From assembly GCA_045648785.1 (NCBI GenBank), contig JAZROP010000035.1:1-30722 (forward strand): a stretch of DNA of 30,722 nt, read 5' to 3'. Shown one piece after another: positions 16,666 to 24,140 of this stretch. The stretch's first letter is position 1; each line of letters opens with the position of its first letter. This stretch comes from RGIG7450 sp045648785. GTDB taxonomy: Bacteria; Bacillota; Clostridia; RUG12999. Under the pieces are notes generated by a model that did no database searches, was not told the DNA's origin, and saw nothing but the letters and a program-made list of their open reading frames with translations. The position numbers and the translations under genes were made by a program.

Positions 16666-16955
16666 TTAAATACTCAGGTTTTCGGCAACTTCAATACTTC
16701 TTTTTGTCAGGTCTATGCTCTCCTGACTAATTTCATTACCGAAGGGAACATAAGGAGTATGGCACTGAACAAATCCCATACCAACCCCATTTGCATATTC
16801 TTTGAGTCTTTTCGCTTTGTCAAGCCAGTCGGAAGTGATAAATTTCTCTGTTGATGAAGCGCTGAAAAAAGCTTATATCCGCATTCTTTAATTGCCGCTA
16901 CCTTTTCTTCAAATGTATTAACTCCGAACCCGCCTGTTGATGTTACACTTTTAAT
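16666..16955 (-). pseudogene. Truncated, frameshifted sugar-phosphate isomerase/epimerase
   Basis: Minus-strand relic of a xylose-isomerase-like TIM-barrel protein. The first 30-odd codons read KSVTSTGGFGVNTFEEKV then AAIKECGYKLF. After a frameshift in a T run (about 16865-16875, one base short), the reading continues as TSDWLDKAKRLKEYA, MGFVQCHTPYVPFG and TKRSIEVAEN, then stops after about 95 codons where the family has about 270. The start codon appears as ATT and overlaps the ClC stop by a few bases, as if translationally coupled before decay. The remaining two thirds is gone, replaced by the nhaC terminator. Confidence 0.85.
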
Positions 16956-18180
16956 TTTTTTCTCCTATAACCTCATCTAAAATTTTTGAATATATCAATT
17001 CCTGACTTTTATACAACCCAAACTTACCGGACATCATATAACTTATTCCGCAAGCAATTGCGAAAAATATAAGACCCTCCGCACCAAAAACCTCTATTGA
17101 CAAAAGAAGAGATGCTACCGGACAGTTTACCGCTCCGCAGAAAAGCGAAACAAAACCTATAGCCGCTGCAAATCCCGGATCTATTCCCATCACCGTTCCT
17201 ATTACACAACCAAAAGTTGAGCCTATAAAGAAGGCCGGAACAATTTCTCCACCTTTAAAACCTGCCCCAATGGTTATTGCTGTAAAGAGAATCTTAATAG
17301 CAAATGCTTCCCATCTTGCCTCTCCCAAAATTGCCCGGGAAATAATATCCATACCGGCACCGTTGTAATCATATGTGCCGACAAGAACTGTTAAAAAAAC
17401 TATCATCATACCGCCTGCAAAAGCTCTGGAAAATTTACCCGGAATGAATTTATTCATGTAGTGTTCAACTTTTTCAAGCATCCAGCAAAAAGCTATACTT
17501 ACCGCAGCACACAAAAGTGCCAGAATAATTATCCTTAACAATTCCGGTGCAGATACTGACGGAATAGCTACAAGGTCAAACCTCACCGGATGCAATCCTG
17601 CCAAAAGCGCTGTTTGCGAAGCTAAAACTGCAGAAATCACACATGGTACAATTGCCGCATAGTGCATAATACCAACACTTACCACTTCTATAGAGAAAAA
17701 TGCCGCGGTCATGGGAGTTCCAAAAAGTGCCGCAAAAACCGCACTCATACCTGCCATAACAATAATGTGCATATCACTATTTTTAAACCTGAACACCTTC
17801 CCGACATTATAGCCTATACTTCCTCCAAGCTGCAGTGCTGCCCCTTCACGCCCTGCTGAACCGCCCAATAAGTGCGTTATAACGGTGCTGACAAAAATCA
17901 GCGGGGCCATTACAAGGGGAACTTTCTCATCTTTTCTGACAGCTTCTAACACCCGGTTTGTGTCAATGTGTCCTTTCTTTCGTGCAAGATGATAAAATGC
18001 CGCAATTAAAATGCCACCGACCGGCAAAAGATAAATTACCCACGGACTTTTCATTCTGATTTCTGTAGCATAATCTATCGCTATATGAAAAATACTTCCC
18101 ACACTGCCGCCGACCAAGCCTACAATTACCGCAATTACTATCCATTTAACAAAGGATTTTAAATATTTTACAAATTCCAA
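16951..18180 (-). CDS. ClC-family chloride channel/antiporter, short form
   Basis: Membrane anion transporter of the ClC family, 409 residues, with no CBS domains. It has GGSAGREGAALQLGGS with the gating glutamate E112 (GREG motif), GTPMTAAFFSIEVVSVG, and GFKGGEIVPAFFIGS where the usual GxFxP signature reads GEIVP. No GSGIPE-like first selectivity motif is visible ahead of GREG, so ion selectivity may differ from the classic Cl-/H+ exchangers. The start is a TTG with AGAGGTGG upstream. It lies 10 bases after an M20 peptidase gene and its end overlaps a gene relic, so it belongs to a once larger operon. Confidence 0.9.
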   Translation of the reverse strand: MEFVKYLKSFVKWIVIAVIVGLVGGSVGSIFHIAIDYATEIRMKSPWVIYLLPVGGILIAAFYHLARKKGHIDTNRVLEAVRKDEKVPLVMAPLIFVSTVITHLLGGSAGREGAALQLGGSIGYNVGKVFRFKNSDMHIIVMAGMSAVFAALFGTPMTAAFFSIEVVSVGIMHYAAIVPCVISAVLASQTALLAGLHPVRFDLVAIPSVSAPELLRIIILALLCAAVSIAFCWMLEKVEHYMNKFIPGKFSRAFAGGMMIVFLTVLVGTYDYNGAGMDIISRAILGEARWEAFAIKILFTAITIGAGFKGGEIVPAFFIGSTFGCVIGTVMGIDPGFAAAIGFVSLFCGAVNCPVASLLLSIEVFGAEGLIFFAIACGISYMMSGKFGLYKSQELIYSKILDEVIGEKN

Positions 18181-18190
18181 AGTTCCACCT

Positions 18191-19342
18191 CTAGATACAA
18201 TAAGTTACTGAGGCAATTCTTTTTGCAGCCTCCGCATATGTTTTTAAGTATCCAAACTCGTTTACATTATGACACATACCGCCCTCCTCGGCGATTGAGT
18301 CCACACAAGGGATTCCGCAGGCGGTAACATCAGCTGCATCAGAGCCGCCAACACGCATAATTCCCTCAAGTTCTGGAAGCCCGTTTTCTCTGTAAATTTG
18401 GTTCATTTTTTCTAAAAGTGCCACATTCTTCTCAGAATGTTCCATAGCCACGCGCATGCTGAACTGCTCCACCTCACAGCTACAACCGGGAACTGTTGTC
18501 TTTTCTGCTACCTTATGAACAAAGTCGTAAATCCATTCCATTTGCTCTTTGGTTGCAAAGCGGAAATTCACCTTGAATTCGCAATAACCCGCAACAGTAT
18601 TAGGCACGCTTCCTCCCGAAATTACCCCGCAGTTACAGGTGATTCCGTCTCCATCCTTAAGCTTTTCCAATTCTATTATTTTGTGAGCCGCCTCAACTAT
18701 GGCATTTGAGCCAAATTTATCACATCTCGCGGCATGCGCCTCTACCCCTGTCACTTTAAACAGAAAATTAATTATGCCTTTGCGCCTTAGAACCGCCTGT
18801 CCGTGCGAATGGCCCTCCATATTGAAAAAGGCAACTGCATCCTTTGCTTTTTCGCAGATATAGTTTATTGTTGCCTTGTTGCTGAGCCTACTTCCAATTT
18901 CCTCATCGCTCTGTAAAAGCAGCATAACCGGGCGTTTTTTATATCCTATCTGCTCAAGAGCATCCATCGCAAGAAGAGATGATGCAATTCCGCCCTTACA
19001 GTCGTGAGTGCCGGGACCATAAATTTTCTCTTCATCGCGGTGAACTGCCGGAGTTGGAAAAAGGCCAATCGGATGAACTGTATCCATATGCCCGGAAAAA
19101 CACACGGGAGCTGCCTCGACATCAGGATTCATGGTGATGCAAATAGCATCACCGGCAACCGGCTGGGGCAGTTTTTCCACTTTCCAACCGTGTTCCTCCG
19201 CAATTTTTATAATGTAATTTCCAACTGCATCAACGCCCTCTTTATAATCTGTAGGACTTTCTATGTTGCAGATATCCTCAAGAATATCAATATATTTACT
19301 GCTGAGTTTATCAATTTTATCAAATAAATCTTTACATACCAT
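18191..19342 (-). CDS. M20-family metallopeptidase (carboxypeptidase G2-like)
   Basis: Cytoplasmic two-zinc exopeptidase/deacylase of 383 residues. It shows GHMDTVH (H85, D87), GPGTHDCKGGIA with bridging D114, and SDEEIGS with catalytic E147 and metal ligand E148. The dimerisation domain follows, and GGSDAADV and CHNVNEF carry C-terminal ligands. It is closest in style to glutamate carboxypeptidase G2 proteins, which cut C-terminal glutamate, but the substrate is not determined. It is a paralogue of the gene at 24141-25283. The ribosome binding site AGGAAAGGA overlaps the end of the upstream phosphatase relic; ClC follows by 10 bases. Confidence 0.9.
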   Translation of the reverse strand: MVCKDLFDKIDKLSSKYIDILEDICNIESPTDYKEGVDAVGNYIIKIAEEHGWKVEKLPQPVAGDAICITMNPDVEAAPVCFSGHMDTVHPIGLFPTPAVHRDEEKIYGPGTHDCKGGIASSLLAMDALEQIGYKKRPVMLLLQSDEEIGSRLSNKATINYICEKAKDAVAFFNMEGHSHGQAVLRRKGIINFLFKVTGVEAHAARCDKFGSNAIVEAAHKIIELEKLKDGDGITCNCGVISGGSVPNTVAGYCEFKVNFRFATKEQMEWIYDFVHKVAEKTTVPGCSCEVEQFSMRVAMEHSEKNVALLEKMNQIYRENGLPELEGIMRVGGSDAADVTACGIPCVDSIAEEGGMCHNVNEFGYLKTYAEAAKRIASVTYCI

Positions 19343-19366
19343 TTTATTTTACCAATAATTCCTTTC

Positions 19367-19685
19367 CTATTCTATTTCTTTACCTATACCGATAACATGT
19401 GCTATTGTCGGCGCAATATCCTTAATGCTTACGCCCAAAAATTCTTTGCCTGACTCAAACTTTTCACCCACAAAAAATATCTGGGTTTGCGTCTTTTATA
19501 TATTTGAGTGCATTATCTGTCAGAAACCCGCAACATGCTCAAACGAATACTGATGAATATAAAATTCTGCCGTTAAGTATATATGTTGCCTTTTTCATAA
19601 GTTCCCTTACATATGGATTCCCGCAGGACATAAGTCCATCCGGCCTCATTCCGTCTATTGATATAAGAATTACTTTTTCGCTCAC
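19367..19685 (-). pseudogene. Internally deleted alkaline-phosphatase-superfamily phosphodiesterase
   Basis: Minus-strand relic of a type I phosphodiesterase/nucleotide pyrophosphatase. It keeps a good ribosome binding site (AAGGAG), a GTG start and the metal-site N-terminus EKVILISIDGMRPDGLMSCG, then stops at 19539-19541. Remnants continue out of frame: LTDNALKYIKDANPDIF, then GEKFESGKEFLGVSIKDIAP and TIAHVIGIG at the C-terminus. Most of the protein between is deleted and at least two frame changes are visible. It stands first in the M20-ClC operon, so its promoter now serves those genes. Confidence 0.88.
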
Positions 19686-19720
19686 CTTTCTCCTTCCGAT
19701 GCATAATTATATGTACTTTC

Positions 19721-19748
19721 AGTATATCACAAAAGAAATTTTTGTCAA
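19721..19748 (-). promoter_or_regulatory. Promoter of the M20-ClC operon
   Basis: TTGACA (19743-19748), 16-base spacer, TATACT (19721-19726) on the minus strand, just upstream of the dead phosphatase start. The -35 abuts the T tract of the malic-enzyme terminator. Confidence 0.75.
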
Positions 19749-19773
19749 GAAAAATCCCCGATAAATCGGGGAT
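19747..19773 (-). terminator. Terminator of the Ldh-malic enzyme operon
   Basis: Stem ATCCCCGA/TCGGGGAT (19754-19773) with loop TAAA in plus-strand sense, followed on the minus strand by TTTTTCTT. It lies 13 bases after the malic enzyme stop. Confidence 0.92.
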
Positions 19774-19785
19774 TCATTGGTTATT

Positions 19786-20958
19786 TTATATTCTTGCCAC
19801 ACCTGTTTCTTTAGCCGTTTTTATAACAGCCTCAGCAACAACCTGTGCCACTCTCTTATCAAGAGCGGGAGCAATAATATTTTCTTCTGAAATTTCATCA
19901 TCCGGTATTAAGGATGCGAGTGCAAACGATGTTGCAACTTTCATTTCTTCGTTTATACAAGTAGCTCTGCAGTCAAGCGCTCCACGGAAAATTCCAGGGA
20001 ATGCAAGAACATTATTAATCTGGTTGGGGAAGTCTGAACGACCCGTTCCCACCACTCTTGCACCTGCTGCTTTTGCAATATCGGGCATAATTTCGGGCGT
20101 GGGATTTGCCATGGGGAACATAATTGCATCTGCCGCCATAGATTTCACCATTTCAGGAGTTACAAGGTTTGGAGCTGAAACGCCAATAAATACATCTGCA
20201 CCAACAAGTGCATCAGCAAGAGTTCCTTTTTTATGTTCAAGGTTTGTTACTTTTGAAACCTCTTCCTGCGCAGGGTTATTGTTTTCGTCGCCTTCACAGA
20301 TAATGCCAAATCTGTCACAGAATGTCAGATTTTTCACACCTATATTCATAAGGTGATTGCCTATAGCAATACCGGCAGAACCCGCACCATTTATAACAAC
20401 CTTAGCTTCAGCAATTTCCTTTTTAACAAGCTTAAGAGCATTAATAAGCGCCGCCGCTACAACAATAGCTGTTCCGTGCTGGTCGTCGTGGAAAATCGGA
20501 ATATCACAGATTTCTTTGAGTTTCTGTTCAATTTCAAAACAACGAGGAGCAGAAATATCTTCAAGGTTAATTCCTCCAAAGCTACCCGAAAGCAAGTAAA
20601 TTGTGCGGACAATTTCATCAACATCTTTAGATTTAATACAAAGAGGAAATGCATCAACATCAGCAAACGCTTTAAAAAGCGCACATTTACCTTCCATTAC
20701 AGGCATGCCTGCCTCAGGACCGATGTCACCAAGTCCTAAAATTGCTGTACCGTCAGTTACAACTGCAACGAGGTTTGAACGGCGTGTAAGTTCGTAGGAT
20801 TTGTTTACATCCTTACTGATTTCAAGACATGGTTCTGCAACACCCGGAGTATATGCAAGCGATAAGTCTTCTCTGGAATTGATTGGGGCACGGGAAATAA
20901 CCTCAATTTTACCATTCCACTCATAATGCTTTTTTAGTGATTCTTTTCTGATGTCCAT
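19786..20958 (-). CDS. NAD(P)-dependent malic enzyme
   Basis: Oxidative decarboxylation of L-malate to pyruvate and CO2 (malate dehydrogenase, oxaloacetate-decarboxylating), cytoplasmic. The 390-residue short bacterial form shows AYTPGVAEPC (catalytic Y36), VTDGTAILGLGDIGP, MEGKCALFKAF (catalytic K91), FHDDQHGTAIV for metal binding, and GAGSAGIAIG for the cofactor. Cofactor preference cannot be read reliably. It follows the Ldh-family gene by three bases, and a strong terminator follows. Confidence 0.95.
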   Translation of the reverse strand: MDIRKESLKKHYEWNGKIEVISRAPINSREDLSLAYTPGVAEPCLEISKDVNKSYELTRRSNLVAVVTDGTAILGLGDIGPEAGMPVMEGKCALFKAFADVDAFPLCIKSKDVDEIVRTIYLLSGSFGGINLEDISAPRCFEIEQKLKEICDIPIFHDDQHGTAIVVAAALINALKLVKKEIAEAKVVINGAGSAGIAIGNHLMNIGVKNLTFCDRFGIICEGDENNNPAQEEVSKVTNLEHKKGTLADALVGADVFIGVSAPNLVTPEMVKSMAADAIMFPMANPTPEIMPDIAKAAGARVVGTGRSDFPNQINNVLAFPGIFRGALDCRATCINEEMKVATSFALASLIPDDEISEENIIAPALDKRVAQVVAEAVIKTAKETGVARI

Positions 20959-20961
20959 TTA

Positions 20962-22074
20962 TTAGTTCTCCCAAGGGAATTTATACTGTGTAAGTCCAAG
21001 CTGGTCACGAACAGCAATAATTTCTTTCTGAACAGATTCATTTATGGGTACGCCGTCTTTACGAGCAAGACGAATTTCATACTCTTTCTCGCCTGCAGTG
21101 TATATGCGTTCAGCCCCGGGAGCCTTTTTAGCAGAGCGAACCTCGCGGATTATGTCGCCTGCCTTCTTGCGGCAGACATCCTCTCCCAGGAAATGATCCG
21201 TGTCTATAGCAATGAAGAAGTGACCCAGATGGAATGGAACTTTTTCGCCATTCTCCCCTTTACCGGTCAAAGCTTTGCCGTAGCTGCCGTCCTGCAGAAC
21301 AGCAGAAAGGAGCTCAACAAACATAGCAAAGCCGTAGCCCTTGTAGCCGGCACCCTCTTCGCCGAGTCCACCCAGAGTACAAAGCGCAGCCTCGCCGCGT
21401 CCCATAGCCTTAAGCGCATCAGCCGAAGTACCTACATATGCCTCACCCTCTGGAGTTACCAGTGCGCCGGCAGGAGCATCCTTACCAATTCGTGCATAGT
21501 ACTCGAGTTTACCATTCTGGTAGGTGGAGGTGGCAGCGTCAAAGTTGAAGTCAAAAGCCTCATCAGTTGGAACGCCCAGTGTGAGAGGGTTGGTACCGAA
21601 CATACCCTCAACACCAAATGTGGGAGCAACTGTGGGGCGGGCATTTGTACCAGTTAAACCGATGCAACCGTGTTCAGCTGCCATTGAGGTGTAGTAACCT
21701 GCAATACCATAGTGGCAGGAGTTGCGGACAACAACCATACCCATGCCATATTCTTTAGCTTTATCAATAGCCATTTTCATAGCTTTATAACCAATTACCT
21801 GTCCCATACCGTCGTGACCGTCAACAACAGCGGTTGTGGGGGTTTCTTTAATGATTTCAAAATTTGTAACAGGGTTTTGAATTCCGTCTCTGATTCTGTC
21901 AAGATAAACAGGTTTAAAACGGTTTACACCATGAGATTCAATACCTCTCTTGTCAGATTCAAGAAGAACATCTGCACAGATTATAGCATCTTCTCTGGGA
22001 ATTCCGTATCCTACAAAAGCATCAATTACAAAATCTGTTATAGTTTTCCAATCAACTATGTTTGTTTTTACCAT
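20962..22074 (-). CDS. Ldh-family (malate/L-lactate/sulfolactate) dehydrogenase
   Basis: NAD(P)-dependent 2-hydroxyacid oxidoreductase of the LDH2/MDG family, unrelated to classic LDH/MDH, 370 residues. It contains VVRNSCHYGIAGYY with the likely catalytic histidine, GCIGLTGTNARP, FGTNPLTLGVPT and GYKGYGFAMFVELLS. Coupled with malic enzyme, oxidation or reduction of malate is the likely activity; ureidoglycolate or sulfolactate are alternatives. The ATG at 22074 is chosen because the longer TTG start lies inside the GGAGG ribosome binding site. The coding sequence is a G+C mosaic: by hand count its first fifth is about 33-38% G+C, while 21061-21720 is about 48-63%. Confidence 0.9.
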   Translation of the reverse strand: MVKTNIVDWKTITDFVIDAFVGYGIPREDAIICADVLLESDKRGIESHGVNRFKPVYLDRIRDGIQNPVTNFEIIKETPTTAVVDGHDGMGQVIGYKAMKMAIDKAKEYGMGMVVVRNSCHYGIAGYYTSMAAEHGCIGLTGTNARPTVAPTFGVEGMFGTNPLTLGVPTDEAFDFNFDAATSTYQNGKLEYYARIGKDAPAGALVTPEGEAYVGTSADALKAMGRGEAALCTLGGLGEEGAGYKGYGFAMFVELLSAVLQDGSYGKALTGKGENGEKVPFHLGHFFIAIDTDHFLGEDVCRKKAGDIIREVRSAKKAPGAERIYTAGEKEYEIRLARKDGVPINESVQKEIIAVRDQLGLTQYKFPWEN

Positions 22075-22106
22075 TTTATATACCTCCAAAAAAATTACTT
22101 TTGCTT

Positions 22107-22145
22107 AAAAAAGCGCACTTATTCTGTAAAAAAAATAAGAGCGCT
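22107..22145 (-). promoter_or_regulatory. Leader hairpin with T tract (possible attenuator)
   Basis: In the untranslated leader of the Ldh-malic enzyme operon, AGCGCTCTTATT pairs with AATAAGTGCGCT (one mismatch) around a 10-base loop, followed at once by a T run. It starts about 16 bases after the predicted transcription start. It looks like an intrinsic terminator placed before the gene. No T-box or riboswitch core was recognised. Confidence 0.6.
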
Positions 22146-22167
22146 CCAAAATCTCCATCCAATGATT

Positions 22168-22196
22168 ATTATAACTCATATTACAAAAAATGTCAA
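22168..22196 (-). promoter_or_regulatory. Strong promoter of the Ldh-malic enzyme operon
   Basis: Perfect consensus on the minus strand: TTGACA (22191-22196), 17-base spacer, TATAAT (22168-22173). Confidence 0.92.
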
Positions 22197-22253
22197 GTAA
22201 ATAATTACCGATATTATGAAAGACATGCGTCTTGATAAGTAGCCAAGCTAGAA

Positions 22254-22615
22254 CTAAAATCCTTTTCTAATACTATCAATTAATTTTTGCTCAATTCTAT
22301 CTAAAAAACTGCTTTCATTCGCCACGATCAACAATGCTTTCTCCCGCCAAAACTTTTTGCAGTTTACCATATGTATCATTCTTCTGCGGATGATTTCCCA
22401 AAACAATATCCGGTTTGCTCGTCAGAAAGCTTATGAAGACTTTCCACAAATGCCTCACGGCAATTAAAGGATAAATTGTATCTATTTAAGAAATTCGTCT
22501 GCAGCGTGTTAAAACCTACACTTCTATGCATTGAGGCAACCAATTTGGTTCCATTTTCTTCAAGCGTTATGAAAAAGGACAGAACCCCATCGGTGTGTCC
22601 GGGCGTAAGCTTGCA
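22254..22615 (-). pseudogene. Relic of a metallo-beta-lactamase-fold hydrolase (C-terminal half)
   Basis: Minus-strand remains in three frames. First LTPGHTDGVLSFFITLEENG and MHRSVGFNTLQTNFLNRYNL, then, after a frame change near the LHKLSDEQ codons, KPDIVLGNHPQKNDTYGKLQ and KVLAGESIVDRG. After a second change it reads ESSFLDRIEQKLIDSIRKGF and ends in a TAG at 22254. TPGHT plus the LGNHP region is typical of MBL-fold hydrolases. The N-terminal half with the HxHxDH metal site is missing, so the gene is dead. Confidence 0.82.
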
Positions 22616-22648
22616 TATTAATATTAATATACTGTCAATTATTAAAAC

Positions 22649-22682
22649 AAAAAAAGCACCGACATATGTAAGTGCTTTTTTT
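22649..22682. terminator. Terminator downstream of capA-like gene
   Basis: AAAAAAAGCAC and GTGCTTTTTTT flank a 12-base loop, with T tracts on both strands. It lies about 150 bases after the CapA-family stop codon; the bases between (22683-22833) hold no gene I can support. Confidence 0.7.
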
Positions 22683-22833
22683 GAAAGAGCCGAATGGTTT
22701 AGATGCCGTATAAAATAAGTTTTTCACAAGCAAAGCTAATGTGATAATAAAGCAAGTGGTTTTGAAGTCGCCATTAGACTGAAAAGCTATTAAAATAGTA
22801 CTCTTGCTTTTTGGGCGTGCCAAAACGGTGTTA

Positions 22834-24126
22834 TTAAATTTCTATTATACCAAAGCCTCTTTCATCTATCGTGATTTTTACGCCAAACTGAGCTGACTTT
22901 TCTGCAAGTCTTTCTATAATTCCATGTTGATTACTGAAACGAGGATTACCCATTTGCCATACTTTCTTTTTGTCAAAATTTAATTCCACGGGCATAATTT
23001 CCAAATATGTCAGTTTATCGTCTACTATTTCAAAGTAAGGAATGATCGATTCGAGCATTCTATGATCTCGCATAAGTCCTCTTGTATATCCGGCAGAACG
23101 ATCAAAGAATAAATCACGCATTGTTGCATCGCTCGTAAGATTTTGCTTTGCATACATTTCTTCGGGCGCATATGGGATGCATTCATTGTGAATTACAAAA
23201 TCTCCTAATGAATAAAATATAGGTCTGTTTTTGTATATTTCAATAGGTCTTAAAAGATGTGGTCCGTGTCCTATAATTGCATCAGCGCCGGCGTCAATAC
23301 ATTTGTGCGCAAATTCCTGAAGAAAGTCTGATGGGTTCTCCTTTGAGTTGCCGGATAATTCGTGGGAATGTATGCTTATAAGTACATAATCCGCCTGCAT
23401 CTTTGCCTCGTATATTGATTTTATTACGCGATCCATATCTTCTTGGTTCGGGTGTGTAATATACTTGGTTTCATTACCTACTTTAAATACAAGGTCTTTG
23501 AGAACTTCAACATCTTCAGGCAGTGGCGGTTGATATCCTTCTGCTCTTTCAATATTCATTTGCGCGTTAATGTTACTTTCGTCGCTTATTTGTTTAATAA
23601 CATCAAACTGTTCCTTTGTTACCTGCAGATGGGCATCAATTCTGAGCGCATTGAGTCCCGGTCTGCCTTTAAATCTTCTTGATTGTTTACCTGCCATAGC
23701 TGCATCGTTGTTGGTAGTAGAAACAACACTTATTAGTGCAGCACGCCCGGCTATAGTGTCAAGATATGCAGGTGCAGACGCTTCATCAAGATTTGCTCCG
23801 GCACCGGAATTGGGAAAGTCTGCCTCGTCAACCGCTTTTTTGGTTGCCATAAGCCCATCGTGTGAAAAGTCCATAGAATGATTGTTTGCAAAACTAAGCA
23901 TATTAAAGCCATAATTTCTCGCATCTTTAAGTACATGCGGTGTGGCTCTTAAGTGGCTTCCTCCGTAATATTGATTTCCGTAGAATTCTCCGTTGTTTAA
24001 GGTGGTTTCAAGATTGAAAAATCTTACATCACCTTTTTCGATTTGTTTTTTTATCTCATCAAAACCTTCATAACCGTATGGTATTCGTCTTTGAATAAGC
24101 ATATCGCCCGCAACTGTAAATTTCAT
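22834..24126 (-). CDS. CapA-family protein (metallophosphatase fold)
   Basis: A 430-residue protein of the CapA (poly-gamma-glutamate synthesis/capsule, PGA_cap) family, which has a calcineurin-like metallophosphatase fold. Metal-site motifs visible are GDM (D8), FFNLETTL (N38, E40), SFANNHSMD (N81, N82, H83), ISIHSHELSG and IIGHGPHLLRPIEIY, then FYSLGDFVIHNE. Unlike PGA-synthesis CapA it has no N-terminal membrane anchor or signal peptide and starts directly with the first strand, so it is probably cytoplasmic. AGGAGG lies upstream, overlapping the stop of the M20 gene. Co-transcription with a carboxypeptidase G2-like enzyme suggests action on the same amino-acid conjugate. Function unproven. 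Confidence 0.9.
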   Translation of the reverse strand: MKFTVAGDMLIQRRIPYGYEGFDEIKKQIEKGDVRFFNLETTLNNGEFYGNQYYGGSHLRATPHVLKDARNYGFNMLSFANNHSMDFSHDGLMATKKAVDEADFPNSGAGANLDEASAPAYLDTIAGRAALISVVSTTNNDAAMAGKQSRRFKGRPGLNALRIDAHLQVTKEQFDVIKQISDESNINAQMNIERAEGYQPPLPEDVEVLKDLVFKVGNETKYITHPNQEDMDRVIKSIYEAKMQADYVLISIHSHELSGNSKENPSDFLQEFAHKCIDAGADAIIGHGPHLLRPIEIYKNRPIFYSLGDFVIHNECIPYAPEEMYAKQNLTSDATMRDLFFDRSAGYTRGLMRDHRMLESIIPYFEIVDDKLTYLEIMPVELNFDKKKVWQMGNPRFSNQHGIIERLAEKSAQFGVKITIDERGFGIIEI

Positions 24127-24140
24127 ATATAATTTTCCTC

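Noticed and set aside
22635..22823. 62-codon minus-strand frame downstream of the CapA gene
   Set aside because: No ribosome binding site, overlaps a terminator hairpin, and no recognisable motif.
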